Source: Vibrio salilacus (lineage in GTDB: Bacteria; Pseudomonadota; Gammaproteobacteria; Enterobacterales; Vibrionaceae). Taken from it: a stretch of DNA of 64,000 bases. Positions 17,017 through 26,167 of this stretch are shown here, one piece after another. Position 1 is the first letter of the stretch. Each line of letters opens with the position of its first letter. A program made the position numbers and the translations under genes. A model generated the notes under the pieces. The model made no database searches. It saw only the letters and a list, made by a program, of their open reading frames with translations, and had not been told where the DNA came from. The stretch spans positions 1 through 64,000 of the forward strand of contig NZ_NIVQ01000001.1 in NCBI RefSeq assembly GCF_002811245.1, in the 5' to 3' direction.

Positions 17017-18339
17017 TTACTTCCACCACATCGCTAGATCTGGGAAGATAATCACTAGGCTCAAGACCAACACCTGCAAAGCGATGAATGGTAAGAGCGA
17101 CGTAAAGATTTCTCCCAAGCTGATATCTTTTGGAGCCACTGATTTAAGATAGAAAGCGGCTGGGCCAAAGGGTGGCGAGAGAAAAGAGACCTGCATGTTA
17201 AGGCAGAAAACAACACCAAACCAAACCGGGTCAAATCCAAGGCCAGTAATAATAGGGACAAAGATTGGCATCGTAAGAAGTGCCACGCCGACCCAGTCAA
17301 GGAACATGCCGAGCACAAGCAAAATCACCATCATGATCAGCAAAGTACCCATCGCACTGCCACCACTTAGACTTAAAATAACTTCCTCGACAAAATCGAT
17401 GCCGCCCATCAAGTTATAAATGCCCACCAGTGCACTCGCACCAATACCAATCCACATGATCATTCCGCACGTTCGCATCGTTGCGATAGCACTCTCTTTA
17501 AGCATGTTGAGACTCATTTCTCCGCGGATAATCGCAGAAATCATGATACCAACGACGCCCAATGCAGAGGCTTCGGTGACAGAGGCGATACCAGTATAAA
17601 TACTGCCTAGTACCACGGCGACTGAGAGCAACGGGAAGAACAACGCCTTGAAGTAACTGACTTGAGGTTCGTCTTCTTCGTCACTGTCACTTGGAATCGG
17701 TGCCAACGCAGGGTTTAACTTACAACGAATAAGCACATAAGCGATGTAGAAGCCTGCGAGAATAAACGCCGGAAGAAACGAGGCTTTGAACAAATCACCA
17801 ATCGAAACGCTCGCGGTCATGCCATAGATAATAAGTACAATACTTGGCGGTAACATCGTTCCCAGTGCGCCGCCTGCACACGTGGTACCAATCGCCAACT
17901 TTCGGTCGTAACCCAATCTCAGCATTTGCGGCAAGGCTAAAATACCAAGCAGTACGGTTTCTCCCCCAATAACCCCTGACATTGATGCCAACAATACCGC
18001 CACCAAAAGAGTCTGTACGGCTACACCACCACGGACTTTACGCCCGACGGATTTCATTGCATCAAACAGATCTTTGGCAATGCCTGAGCGATCGAGCAGC
18101 GCGGCCATCAAGACAAACATCGGCACCGCTAAAAAGACATAACCAGAGGCAAAACTGTAAGTACGACTAGCAATCAGGGGCACGGCATCAGGGCCAAACC
18201 AAAACAGGGTAAAAAAGATCGCAACAAAACCGGTCACAAAAGCGAGCTGCATCCCTGTTAGCAACAAAGCGATCATCATTACCAGCATTAGGATACTGCC
18301 CCATGCTAGGCCGATTGAAGATAAATCAAACATCGTCAT
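17017..18339 (-). CDS. dctM: TRAP transporter large membrane subunit (DctM)
   Basis: This 440-aa protein has about 12 hydrophobic segments and the DctM family features ('AVPMFVLMAALLDRSGIA', 'GGETVLLGILALPQML', 'LPPSIVLIIYG', 'FLSPPFGPAAFYL'). It is the ion-driven translocation subunit of a tripartite transporter in the inner membrane. It overlaps the small subunit gene by 14 bp. With gntK and gnd downstream the substrate is most likely gluconate or a similar sugar acid; substrate choice is inferred from context only. Confidence 0.9.
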   Translation of the reverse strand: MTMFDLSSIGLAWGSILMLVMMIALLLTGMQLAFVTGFVAIFFTLFWFGPDAVPLIASRTYSFASGYVFLAVPMFVLMAALLDRSGIAKDLFDAMKSVGRKVRGGVAVQTLLVAVLLASMSGVIGGETVLLGILALPQMLRLGYDRKLAIGTTCAGGALGTMLPPSIVLIIYGMTASVSIGDLFKASFLPAFILAGFYIAYVLIRCKLNPALAPIPSDSDEEDEPQVSYFKALFFPLLSVAVVLGSIYTGIASVTEASALGVVGIMISAIIRGEMSLNMLKESAIATMRTCGMIMWIGIGASALVGIYNLMGGIDFVEEVILSLSGGSAMGTLLIMMVILLVLGMFLDWVGVALLTMPIFVPIITGLGFDPVWFGVVFCLNMQVSFLSPPFGPAAFYLKSVAPKDISLGEIFTSLLPFIALQVLVLSLVIIFPDLAMWWK

Positions 18340-18883
18340 TATCCCTTAGCCCAGCAATCTCTTGGATTAGGTGCAATACATATTGGACAACGAGAATACA
18401 TAGGACGACAAAAATCAGTCCTTTGAGCAAAGCTGGGTATGGTGCGTTGAGCACAGAACCCGAGGTTTCGAGCCTGAGTTCGCCCCATGGCGTAAACCAA
18501 GCTTCTTTAGCAAGAGAATAAGAGGCATAGGCCAACATGCCAGCAAAAGCCAAACCGACAATATGATGAACCATATTGAGGTATTTGCGCGTCTGATGGG
18601 AGACAGCGTCGTATATCAACACCACTCGGACATGCCTATTGGCTGCAAACGCGTAAATACCACCAACAATGAATAGCGAACCACCAATAAACGAGGCGGT
18701 CTCGTGAACCCAAGTGGTAGGAGCATCAAATGCGTAGCGCATCACCACTTCATAAAATGAAATCAGCACCGTAAAAATAAAGAACCAGCTGAGTAGGTTA
18801 CTGATTTTAATAATCGCACGATCAAGAACATTTCTTGGCTGTTCTTCGGGCTCTCGGGTGGAGTGAGGCGTGTTATCATTCAT
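18326..18883 (-). CDS. dctQ: TRAP transporter small membrane subunit (DctQ)
   Basis: The 185-aa product has four predicted membrane helices and the DctQ hallmark pattern ('EVVMRYAFDAPTTWVHETASF'). It pairs with DctM. I start at the ATG at 18883 with GGGA six bases upstream; the frame could extend four codons to a TTG. A hairpin between dctP and this gene probably lowers its expression relative to the binding protein. Confidence 0.88.
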   Translation of the reverse strand: MNDNTPHSTREPEEQPRNVLDRAIIKISNLLSWFFIFTVLISFYEVVMRYAFDAPTTWVHETASFIGGSLFIVGGIYAFAANRHVRVVLIYDAVSHQTRKYLNMVHHIVGLAFAGMLAYASYSLAKEAWFTPWGELRLETSGSVLNAPYPALLKGLIFVVLCILVVQYVLHLIQEIAGLRDNDDV

Positions 18884-18899
18884 AAAAAATCCCAAAAAT

Positions 18900-18920
18900 T
18901 AGGAGGGCATAACCCTCCTA
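18900..18920 (-). terminator. Intercistronic hairpin between dctP and dctQ
   Basis: TAGGAGGG / CCCTCCTA (8-bp, 5-nt loop) followed on the minus strand by ATTTTT. It resembles a leaky terminator or an mRNA-stabilising loop after the binding-protein gene. Confidence 0.6.
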
Positions 18921-18947
18921 CGAGAAGCGAGACAAGGGCGTAAGAAA

Positions 18948-19964
18948 TTACAGTAGGCCGTTGGTTTCTAGGAAGCGAGTGACAGAGTCATACACTTTTT
19001 GTGCATTTGAAGAACGCTCAGCAAATACCTTCCATTGTGTTTTCGCGATTTCACGGAATTTCTTACGCTCTACGTCCGACCAATTGTGAATCGTGATCTC
19101 TGGATTAGCTTGCGCTTCTTTTACTGCGGCCATGTCCGCCATTTTTAGCTGCGTAGTCATGTCGTAAGAGAAATCACGTACCGAGGTTTGCAAAATAGTC
19201 TGCAGATCAGCTGGCATTTTGTCCCACTTCTTCTGTGATATAGAGATATCAATCAAGGGCAAAGAGTGAAAGCCTGGCTGTACTGGGTGAGTTGCGATGT
19301 CATTCATGCCTGCTTTTTGGTTGGTTGAAAACACCGTGTAATCTGCAGCATCGATGACACCTTTACTTAAGCCAGTAAAAACTTCTGAACCAGGCAGGTT
19401 TACTGGGGTTGCGCCCGCCGCTGCAAAAACTTGCTGCACCAACCCTTCAGGGGCGCGCAGTTTAAGACCTTTCAGATCATCGACACCATCAATTGGTTTT
19501 TTCGAGATAAAGGACTCAACACCCGTAGTCGACGCGCCAACAAACTTCACACCGTAAGGCGCATAAAGTTCGGTCATGAGCTCATTACCACCGCCATAGT
19601 TCATATATTGCAGTAGTTGGGTAGTATCAGACCAAGCACCAACCATATTGCCAATCAAGCCAAACGCTGGATCTTTCCCCGAAAAGTAACCCGTGGCTGT
19701 CACTTGACCATCAAGGATACCCATTTTGATGGCACCTAACGTTTCAGTATGCTTGACTACCGAACCGACAGGCAGCAAGTCAATCTCGATACGTCCGTTA
19801 GACATTGTCTCGACGCGCTCTGCCCAATTTTGTTGAACTTTATAGTTCAAATCTCCCGACGGATCAGAAGATTGAATTTTTAGATTGAAGTCAGCTGCTA
19901 AGGCAGAGACGGAAAAGAGACCAGTGATAGAGGCAGCAAGCAGAGTTTTGGTCATTGCTTTCAT
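18948..19964 (-). CDS. dctP: TRAP transporter periplasmic substrate-binding protein (DctP)
   Basis: The 338-aa protein has a signal peptide cleaved near Ala-Leu-Ala-Ala and the DctP-family core. This includes 'ELYAPYGVKFVGAS', the 'LKGLKLRAPEGLVQQVFAAAGATPVNLPGSEVF' region with the conserved Arg that binds the substrate carboxylate, and 'GVIDAADYTVFSTNQKAG'. It captures the ligand in the periplasm for DctQM. It is the first gene of the operon dctP-dctQ-dctM-gntK-gnd, behind two GntR-type operators. Carboxylate binding fits gluconate. Confidence 0.9.
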   Translation of the reverse strand: MKAMTKTLLAASITGLFSVSALAADFNLKIQSSDPSGDLNYKVQQNWAERVETMSNGRIEIDLLPVGSVVKHTETLGAIKMGILDGQVTATGYFSGKDPAFGLIGNMVGAWSDTTQLLQYMNYGGGNELMTELYAPYGVKFVGASTTGVESFISKKPIDGVDDLKGLKLRAPEGLVQQVFAAAGATPVNLPGSEVFTGLSKGVIDAADYTVFSTNQKAGMNDIATHPVQPGFHSLPLIDISISQKKWDKMPADLQTILQTSVRDFSYDMTTQLKMADMAAVKEAQANPEITIHNWSDVERKKFREIAKTQWKVFAERSSNAQKVYDSVTRFLETNGLL

Positions 19965-20043
19965 AGTAGGGGTATCCTTGTTTTGTTTCAGTTATCCAAT
20001 CAAGTCAGAGTGACTCTTAGATAGGCTACCGGGTATAATTCTT

Positions 20044-20059
20044 ATGTTACCGGTAACTT
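20044..20059. promoter_or_regulatory. GntR-type operator 1 upstream of dctP
   Basis: ATGTTACCGGTAACTT contains the palindrome GTTACCGGTAAC, identical to the core GntR-family gluconate operator. It lies 80 bp before the dctP start. Confidence 0.8.
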
Positions 20060-20067
20060 CAGGAGCA

Positions 20068-20082
20068 ATGTTACCGGTAACA
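20068..20082. promoter_or_regulatory. GntR-type operator 2 upstream of dctP
   Basis: ATGTTACCGGTAACA repeats the same palindrome with centres 24 bp apart, allowing two repressor dimers to bind near each other. Together they make the operon promoter a strong GntR target. Confidence 0.8.
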
Positions 20083-20209
20083 AGCAAGCGTTTGCAGAGA
20101 CATGAATCACATTTATTTAATGTGTTATGACAACATTTAACAATAAAAAGAGGAAGTGTGAATCAGCCCACACCAAAAGACTATGAGTCAGGTAGCGCTG
20201 AACTTAAGA

Positions 20210-20644
20210 CTAACGTTTACGAAATACCCAGACAGGACCAATAAGCAAAAATTGCACATCAGCAAAAAATGATGGTTTCCTACCTTCGATTTTATGGCCA
20301 ATAAATTGAAGCAACCACAACACAGAAAACAGAAGCAAACAAACTAACAATACTGATACCTGAAGCTGTTCTAGCGACCAAATTAGCGAGATACAAGCAA
20401 GCGTAAAACCAAGCATCATTAAGAACACGCTCAGCGATAAACGATAATAAAATACCATCACAGGTATTGCAGTAACCCACACCCAGTTTAGGGTAAAACC
20501 ATAGAGTTGAAGCGCTGGAATTGACCAGATAAGGCCCACCACCGATAAAAAAATCCCAGGCACCGCGACCTTATGGATGGTTTGATTAAGTGGATTTTGA
20601 TGACTTTCGCCATATTCAGCCAACCATTGAGTCAGGTCTTTCAT
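20210..20644 (-). CDS. Mpo1-like (DUF962) membrane protein
   Basis: The 144-aa protein has four hydrophobic segments and the N-terminal 'YGESHQNPLNQTIHKVAVP' motif typical of the DUF962/YGL010w family. The His in 'SHQNPLN' and 'IHK', plus a later 'GHKIEG', correspond to the conserved metal-binding His of yeast Mpo1, an Fe-dependent dioxygenase of 2-hydroxy fatty acids. Bacterial members have no assigned substrate. The gene stands alone, between the GntR operators and the first GGDEF gene. Confidence 0.8.
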   Translation of the reverse strand: MKDLTQWLAEYGESHQNPLNQTIHKVAVPGIFLSVVGLIWSIPALQLYGFTLNWVWVTAIPVMVFYYRLSLSVFLMMLGFTLACISLIWSLEQLQVSVLLVCLLLFSVLWLLQFIGHKIEGRKPSFFADVQFLLIGPVWVFRKR

Positions 20645-20715
20645 ACGCTATCACCTAAAAAATGTTATCTATCATTTCTATAGCATGAGTTTTCCGAACC
20701 TGCTGCGACAGGGCA

Positions 20716-22092
20716 TTAATCTGGGGTAATTTTGTGTTTATGATAGTACTTTTCTTGATACATACGCTTATCTGCTAACTTCAGCATTTCATCAATATCA
20801 GTAAAATCATCTTGATAGACCGCATAACCCACACTGACCTTAAGATTGATTAGATGATGTTCATAAATCACAGGCGTTTGGCAAATCGCTTTTTGTAGGG
20901 CGAGGTTAATAATATCAATATCTTCGACCTTTTCGATTCTCGGCAATAATATTAAGAACTCATCACCTCCCAAGCGGGCAACAACATCAGAGGTACGCAA
21001 TACGCTTCTTAATCGCTCTGCGGTTGCAATCAGCACTTTGTCACCAGCCGAATGACCATAGGTATCGTTGATAGTTTTAAACTCATCCAAGTCTATATTT
21101 AATATCGCAAAAGACTCGGCGCCAGAGCCTTTTTTTATCGCATCAAAATGCTCACTGAGGGTGAACATAAAGTAACGTCGGTTGGGCAGACGAGTCAGTT
21201 CATCTTGCAATGAACGTTTACTAGCGGTTAAGAACAATCGATAAGTCATTGCAAATGCTGCGATTAACAAAACAATCATTGGGTAACCAATTAAACGTAC
21301 CACATGCACACGATACCAAGCACTATTCGATAGTAAATCTTGCTTTGCTGATGCGGCAACAACCCAACTGCCATAAGGAAAATGGACAGATTCAATCGCA
21401 AACGCATTATCAAACGTCGATTGTAAGCCGTAAAAAAGCTCACCATCCATCCCTTTACTATCTGTACCACGTATCGCTAGGTTATGACGGAACTCAAACG
21501 AGGCGATACCGGTATCAGTAAACAGCGACTGTAGTGATATCGCCAGGCTGCACACCCCCCAATACCTTGTATTGTAAGGAGGATCGGCAAAAATTGGCAA
21601 TCGAGCAATCAAAGCTCGCCCGCCTTGAACAAGGTCAACCGGCCCTGCAATAAAGATCTCTTGGATCTGCTGGGCTTTTTTGATGCTACGCCATTGCTCG
21701 GGGATGGTTCGATAATCAAGCCCGAGGGCCTTTTCATTACCTTGGAGTGGATAAATATGCTCAATGACGTCATTAGGTGCTAATCCAATTAGCTCAACAT
21801 GACGGCTTTTGCGTAAAACCGTTGAAGCAATCAGCGCCCATCCAGAAAATTCGAAATCAGTATCTGACGCCACTAAAGCAGAAAGACTATTGGCAACATA
21901 AACATCAGATACGATTGCTGTTTCTAATTGCGAACGCACGATAGAAAGCTCTTCTTTCGCTTTTGCCAATAAACTGTCACGTAGAAAGGACTTTTGGCTT
22001 CGGTCAAGAGATTCAACCAAGCCTATAGAAAAAACGAATGAAATCAAAAACAAGCTCTTAATCAAGTAATGCTTGCCAAGACGATAGGCCAT
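20716..22092 (-). CDS. Membrane diguanylate cyclase with periplasmic CHASE-like sensor
   Basis: This 458-aa protein has a membrane helix at ~10-27, a periplasmic sensor of about 230 residues resembling CHASE ('LIGLAPNDVIEHIYPLQGNEKALGLDY'), a second helix near 275-290 and a C-terminal GGDEF domain. The active-site motif is intact (Arg-Leu-Gly-Gly-Asp-Glu-Phe), and an RxxD inhibitory site (Arg-Thr-Ser-Asp) lies five residues before it, so the enzyme should make c-di-GMP and be product-inhibited. The ligand is unknown. Confidence 0.88.
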   Translation of the reverse strand: MAYRLGKHYLIKSLFLISFVFSIGLVESLDRSQKSFLRDSLLAKAKEELSIVRSQLETAIVSDVYVANSLSALVASDTDFEFSGWALIASTVLRKSRHVELIGLAPNDVIEHIYPLQGNEKALGLDYRTIPEQWRSIKKAQQIQEIFIAGPVDLVQGGRALIARLPIFADPPYNTRYWGVCSLAISLQSLFTDTGIASFEFRHNLAIRGTDSKGMDGELFYGLQSTFDNAFAIESVHFPYGSWVVAASAKQDLLSNSAWYRVHVVRLIGYPMIVLLIAAFAMTYRLFLTASKRSLQDELTRLPNRRYFMFTLSEHFDAIKKGSGAESFAILNIDLDEFKTINDTYGHSAGDKVLIATAERLRSVLRTSDVVARLGGDEFLILLPRIEKVEDIDIINLALQKAICQTPVIYEHHLINLKVSVGYAVYQDDFTDIDEMLKLADKRMYQEKYYHKHKITPD

Positions 22093-22376
22093 TCTTCCCC
22101 CACATATCGTACAACACGTGCAATCTTTGTTGATGAAACCACTTCACCTAACCACGCCAAAATAAGTATTAAGATTTATAGTTATTGTATGAAAATACAT
22201 TAATTCAATAATAAATTCACCGTCTAATCGACAAATTTGTTAATATAAAAGAGTAACTTGTTGAATAGATGTAATCAAACAATATTCACCCATCGCTGAC
22301 ACCTTGCTCACATTCAGAGTACAAATAACAGTTACAATAATGCATTTATTGTTAATTATAGTCGAAGGTCATTACT
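22093..22376. other. Divergent promoter region between the CHASE-GGDEF gene and the DUF3541-like gene
   Basis: 284 bp of AT-rich sequence must hold both divergent promoters. I see no convincing RNA, operator or repeat. Confidence 0.4.
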
Positions 22377-23456
22377 ATGCGTCGAATGCTTGTTCGGTTA
22401 TTGTTGGGTATTGTTGTTAGCTGCTCTGTGTCTGCCGCGACTCAAACTGACAACTTCGCAGCTTCTGCGGATCTGATTCGTAATACCTACGAGCGCCAAC
22501 TGTATACATTGCCAGCGTTTAAAGAAGGCCATTATGGTTTACGCATGTATCGCCAAACCCTTGACCCTAAATACTCAGCGGCAGTTTGGACCGACATGGC
22601 GCGGGTTGCCAGTCGACTCAACCGCTTCGCTGCAGAGGTGAATACACCAGAACAAATACTTCTCTATACAAATAGACGCCTAGCAAGTTACGCAAACGAC
22701 AATGATGAGCGAAGTCAGCGTCGATACGCCGCCACCAAGCACACGCCTGAATACCTTTATCTGGGTGTAGACCTACTAGGTTCGATGGCTCGTGCTAACG
22801 AGTACGGCCTAAAGCATCAACAAGATAAAAAATTACGTGAAGTGATTCGTCGATATGACTTTGCTCGATACGCGACAGATCAAGAGATGATTAAAGCTTG
22901 GGCCGCGCAACTGGCAAACCAAGTCTTTTGGCTGCGCCAACTGGATGAGCAAGATGTTGTAGAGCCTTTTATTGAAGCGTTTAGATACGCGTACCCCGAT
23001 GATAAAGATAAAAGCTTAAGTGCCCAGCAGTACGGCAATAAGATCTACGGTTTAACCCACATTATCTTCGCCGACTCTGCGTACTATCAGCATCCCGTTG
23101 ATGAAAAACAATACCAGTGGATTTATGATTATTTACGCAACAATATCGACACTATACTACTGCGAGCAAAAGAAGATGTGATTGCTGAAGTAGGGATTAG
23201 CTTTCTACTCGCAGGTTTAGATCAAGACCCTGTGGTTGAACAAACCCGTCAGGTAATTCAACGCGCTATTGATAAAGATAAAGGCATGATTCCTTCAGTT
23301 TCTGGTGATTTTGATCTTAAATATGGCGAACATCGCAACGTATTGGCGATCATGTTACTTGATTGGAAGTCAGTCAATCACGCCCCTACTATAGAAAGCG
23401 ATCCTAGTGTATTTTCTGATTTGCCTTATGGCCTTATTCCTATCAAATCACATTGA
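22377..23456 (+). CDS. Exported protein of unknown function (DUF3541-like)
   Basis: The 359-aa product has a signal peptide (cleaved near Val-Ser-Ala-Ala, residue ~21), so it is periplasmic or secreted. The rest is predicted all-helical and Arg/Tyr rich. It has regular 'YLYLGVDLLGSMARANEYGL' and 'VIAEVGISFLLAGL' segments, suggesting an alpha/alpha repeat fold. The length and Vibrio-like sequence fit the family I recall as DUF3541. No catalytic motif is visible. It is monocistronic. Confidence 0.6.
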   Translation: MRRMLVRLLLGIVVSCSVSAATQTDNFAASADLIRNTYERQLYTLPAFKEGHYGLRMYRQTLDPKYSAAVWTDMARVASRLNRFAAEVNTPEQILLYTNRRLASYANDNDERSQRRYAATKHTPEYLYLGVDLLGSMARANEYGLKHQQDKKLREVIRRYDFARYATDQEMIKAWAAQLANQVFWLRQLDEQDVVEPFIEAFRYAYPDDKDKSLSAQQYGNKIYGLTHIIFADSAYYQHPVDEKQYQWIYDYLRNNIDTILLRAKEDVIAEVGISFLLAGLDQDPVVEQTRQVIQRAIDKDKGMIPSVSGDFDLKYGEHRNVLAIMLLDWKSVNHAPTIESDPSVFSDLPYGLIPIKSH

Positions 23457-23798
23457 GTGATCTCTTATTCAGCGTAAAGAGCTAAGCCACAATAATTTAA
23501 CGAATGCTAAACAATTAGAACATTTATTTATAAGCGTCTTCTTATTCATAGCTTATCGCCCGAAATTACAAGCTTATCACCGCAGACAACAAACCAATGC
23601 TAGTACTTTTCTTTTTAAAATACAGAATGTTAACCAATTATCAATAAAGATTTTATCTGCCATTATAAAAATAAATAAGCATTAAGACGCATAATTAGAT
23701 GTATAAATACAGTGCCTCTATTTCTTTTTTTTTGATTCAGGCTTTCTTTTTTCATCTAGACTTTGCTTTAGGAGTTTAGTATCGAGGAAACTATCAGT
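23457..23798. other. Intergenic region without recognisable genes
   Basis: About 340 AT-rich bases hold the promoter of the second GGDEF gene, whose GAGGAA ribosome-binding site is at its end. There is no clear terminator after the preceding gene. Confidence 0.4.
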
Positions 23799-24962
23799 AT
23801 GCCACGACTTGCAGGGCAGAAAATCAAAGAAATGGCTGACATAAAGGCAACGCGTAAGCGTAATATTGTCATGCTTTGCTCTATGATCGGTGTTTTTTAC
23901 CTCACGCTTTACAGTGTGGTTCGCTTTCTCCAACAAGATTACTTTCTCGCTCAACTTAATCTGTTCTCTTCAGTCATCTTAGTGCTAAACATCATTTATC
24001 TGCTAAGCGCCAAACAACCTATTTATTCAAATATCATTCTCAGCACGATCCTGATATTTCACGCCATGCTGTTTCTCATTAATGGTGACAATATTACACA
24101 GCGTCTGTTGTGGCTCTACCCTATTGCTTGCGTACTCATTTTCGTGAATCCATTTAAAGTAGGGTTGGCCTTTAGCTCACTGTTTTGTGTCTCCACCTCT
24201 TATTTCCTGATATCAGCTAAGTGGGCGACGCTAGCTATGGATACGCCTGAAATACGCTTTCTACTCAGCCTGTCTGCCCTGTCTATCTTGTGCAACATCT
24301 ACGCCTTCTACTACGCTAGAATGTTAGCCTTCGTACAAATACTGTATAAAGAAGGGATCGAAGATCTCGCCTATATCGACCAACTGACTGGGCTCGCCAA
24401 TCGTTGGAGCTTTGAGAGGTGGGCAATAGATAAGCTTGAAGAGCGTCAAAACAGTCAATCACTCACTGCGCTCGTGTTCTTAGATATTGATAACTTCAAA
24501 TTGATCAACGATAACTATGGCCATGATGTTGGTGATCGAGTATTAAAGCACTTTGCCAGCCGACTCAAAAACAACATCAGGAATAAAGATCGCTCAACCG
24601 ATGAGCATGACTACTCTATTGCTCGTTTCGCTGGAGATGAATTTGTGCTGCTATTGTACGATGTGAAAAACATCGAAGATCTGGAAAACATATTACAACG
24701 TATCAGTGGCTTATTTACTAGTGAGTATCAAGTTACAGAGAGGATCAATCAACTGACGATAAGTACGGGCGTAGCGCTCTACCCTGAAGACGCCGAAACC
24801 CTTGCCGAGCTAACACGCTGCGCAGATAAAGCCATGTATGTCGCAAAACACTCTGGTAAAAACCAATATCGATTTTATCGAAATGATCACCTCGGATTTA
24901 AACGCCCAAAACCATTGGCTAGTGTCACTTCCATAAAAAAGACTAGCGGGTCATGTACATGA
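23799..24962 (+). CDS. Membrane diguanylate cyclase with AGDEF active site
   Basis: The 387-aa protein has five to six transmembrane helices in residues ~25-185 and a GGDEF domain from ~205. The signature loop is Ala-Gly-Asp-Glu-Phe instead of Gly-Gly-Asp-Glu-Phe, a substitution known in some active cyclases. No RxxD inhibitory site is at the usual position; the residues before are 'STDEHDYSIARF'. The N-terminal membrane block has no named sensor domain by eye. Its 3' end overlaps the convergent small gene by 20 bp. Confidence 0.82.
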   Translation: MPRLAGQKIKEMADIKATRKRNIVMLCSMIGVFYLTLYSVVRFLQQDYFLAQLNLFSSVILVLNIIYLLSAKQPIYSNIILSTILIFHAMLFLINGDNITQRLLWLYPIACVLIFVNPFKVGLAFSSLFCVSTSYFLISAKWATLAMDTPEIRFLLSLSALSILCNIYAFYYARMLAFVQILYKEGIEDLAYIDQLTGLANRWSFERWAIDKLEERQNSQSLTALVFLDIDNFKLINDNYGHDVGDRVLKHFASRLKNNIRNKDRSTDEHDYSIARFAGDEFVLLLYDVKNIEDLENILQRISGLFTSEYQVTERINQLTISTGVALYPEDAETLAELTRCADKAMYVAKHSGKNQYRFYRNDHLGFKRPKPLASVTSIKKTSGSCT

Positions 24963-25230
24963 TCCAAAGAGAAATGGCCATAAAGACAATCATCCAAACC
25001 GCATAGCGAACTGTATTAGGCTTGTCTTTTTTGGGTTGGATAACTGGCCTCAACGCTGCGCGTCTCGCCGCTCTAGCCGTAGAAGCGATCGTCGCTTTTT
25101 CATCATGCTCTTCACGACGCTTCTGCGCTTTTTGTGCCGCCTTACCAAAGCGATGCAATTGATCGGCTGTCAAATCCTGATTCGGGTCATACCGATTATT
25201 GGAGTCATTGTGTTTGGGAACGATAGCCAT
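24943..25230 (-). CDS. Small membrane-anchored hypothetical protein, 95 aa
   Basis: The protein is basic and Ala/Arg-rich (residues ~20-70), with a single C-terminal membrane helix ending in 'WIMYMTR', so it would be tail-anchored with a cytoplasmic charged part. I start at 25230, where a strong GAGGAGGTGG site precedes the ATG; an earlier in-frame Met lacks one. The 3' end overlaps the convergent GGDEF gene. The function is unknown. Confidence 0.7.
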   Translation of the reverse strand: MAIVPKHNDSNNRYDPNQDLTADQLHRFGKAAQKAQKRREEHDEKATIASTARAARRAALRPVIQPKKDKPNTVRYAVWMIVFMAISLWIMYMTR

Positions 25231-25644
25231 TACCACCTCCTCTCGGATAGACTGACTTAAGTAAAGTATAGTCAACTCTGTTGTACATAGCTTTGATTAA
25301 AACTGAACCATAGTTCGTAAAAACCGAAATCTATAATGAGCAAACTTATCCATTAACACAGATAACAATTACAATACAAAATCACATATACCCAAACCAC
25401 TTGGAGTGACAGGTAGGTGGTCGATTGTGTCACTTGAAGATCAGAAGGAAGTATCGCGCAGTAAGCAAATTAATAAGCTAGACTTTATAATTAACTAAAT
25501 GAGCAAATTTTTAATCTGGGGTCAGGTTCAAAGTTTTTTTCATCAAAATTGCGTTAAAAAGCGATCTCTTCCAAGCTAACAGTCTGCTATTTAATATTTC
25601 CTTTTCTTGATGTTTCATTTTCGAAGGGATGAGCACACACTATT
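25231..25644. other. Intergenic region with IS-end-like sequence
   Basis: 414 bp without a gene. Around 25388-25440 lies ATACCCAAACCACTTGGAG, similar to the IS630-remnant end at 8738-8760, with a nearby GTGACA/TGTCAC inverted repeat. It may be a MITE or IS scar. At 25515-25535 an 'ATCTGGGGTCAGG' string resembles edges of REP-type elements. Confidence 0.35.
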
Positions 25645-26085
25645 ATGACCAAAGGCTCGATGTTCAAAACACTCGCTGTGGTAGTCTTTACCATTCTCAC
25701 TCTGGGTTTTGGTGGCTTGATTTACTTTAGTTACCAAGACTATGTTGATCCGAAGCACGTCTATGGAAGCTGGATTGAGATCGGCGCTCCCCCTTATAAA
25801 ACAGAAGTCCTAACCTTAAACAAACAAGGCGTATTTAGGAACGATAGACTCGTTGCAACGCAATTTGAATTTGATGGTGAACAGATCTTAATTAAAACAG
25901 GCCAAGGAGCCGCGATATATCAAATTGCTGGTACCTTTAGCTCTCCACAACTACGCCGCATACAACCTAATAGTCCAACTCAGCGCTTTATTAAGCAAGG
26001 GTTTGAAGAGACGATTGATATGAGCGGTGAGGGCTCAGCTAAAAACCGCCGTTCTGCGCTCTCTAATCACTTTAGTGATAACTAA
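25645..26085 (+). CDS. Small membrane-anchored protein (DUF2850-like)
   Basis: The 146-aa protein has one N-terminal membrane helix (residues ~8-30) followed by a small extracytoplasmic beta-rich domain ('VYGSWIEIGAPPYKTEVLTLNKQGVF'). The pattern matches the Vibrio family I recall as DUF2850, of unknown function. The downstream MscS-like gene on the same strand starts 82 bp later; the two may be cotranscribed. Confidence 0.6.
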   Translation: MTKGSMFKTLAVVVFTILTLGFGGLIYFSYQDYVDPKHVYGSWIEIGAPPYKTEVLTLNKQGVFRNDRLVATQFEFDGEQILIKTGQGAAIYQIAGTFSSPQLRRIQPNSPTQRFIKQGFEETIDMSGEGSAKNRRSALSNHFSDN

Positions 26086-26167
26086 ATGACGGTCAAGCCA
26101 CTAGTTTGATATCACGCTAAGCCGTATACTGACCCAAACTATCTTTGTTTGGGTCTAGATAATAATA

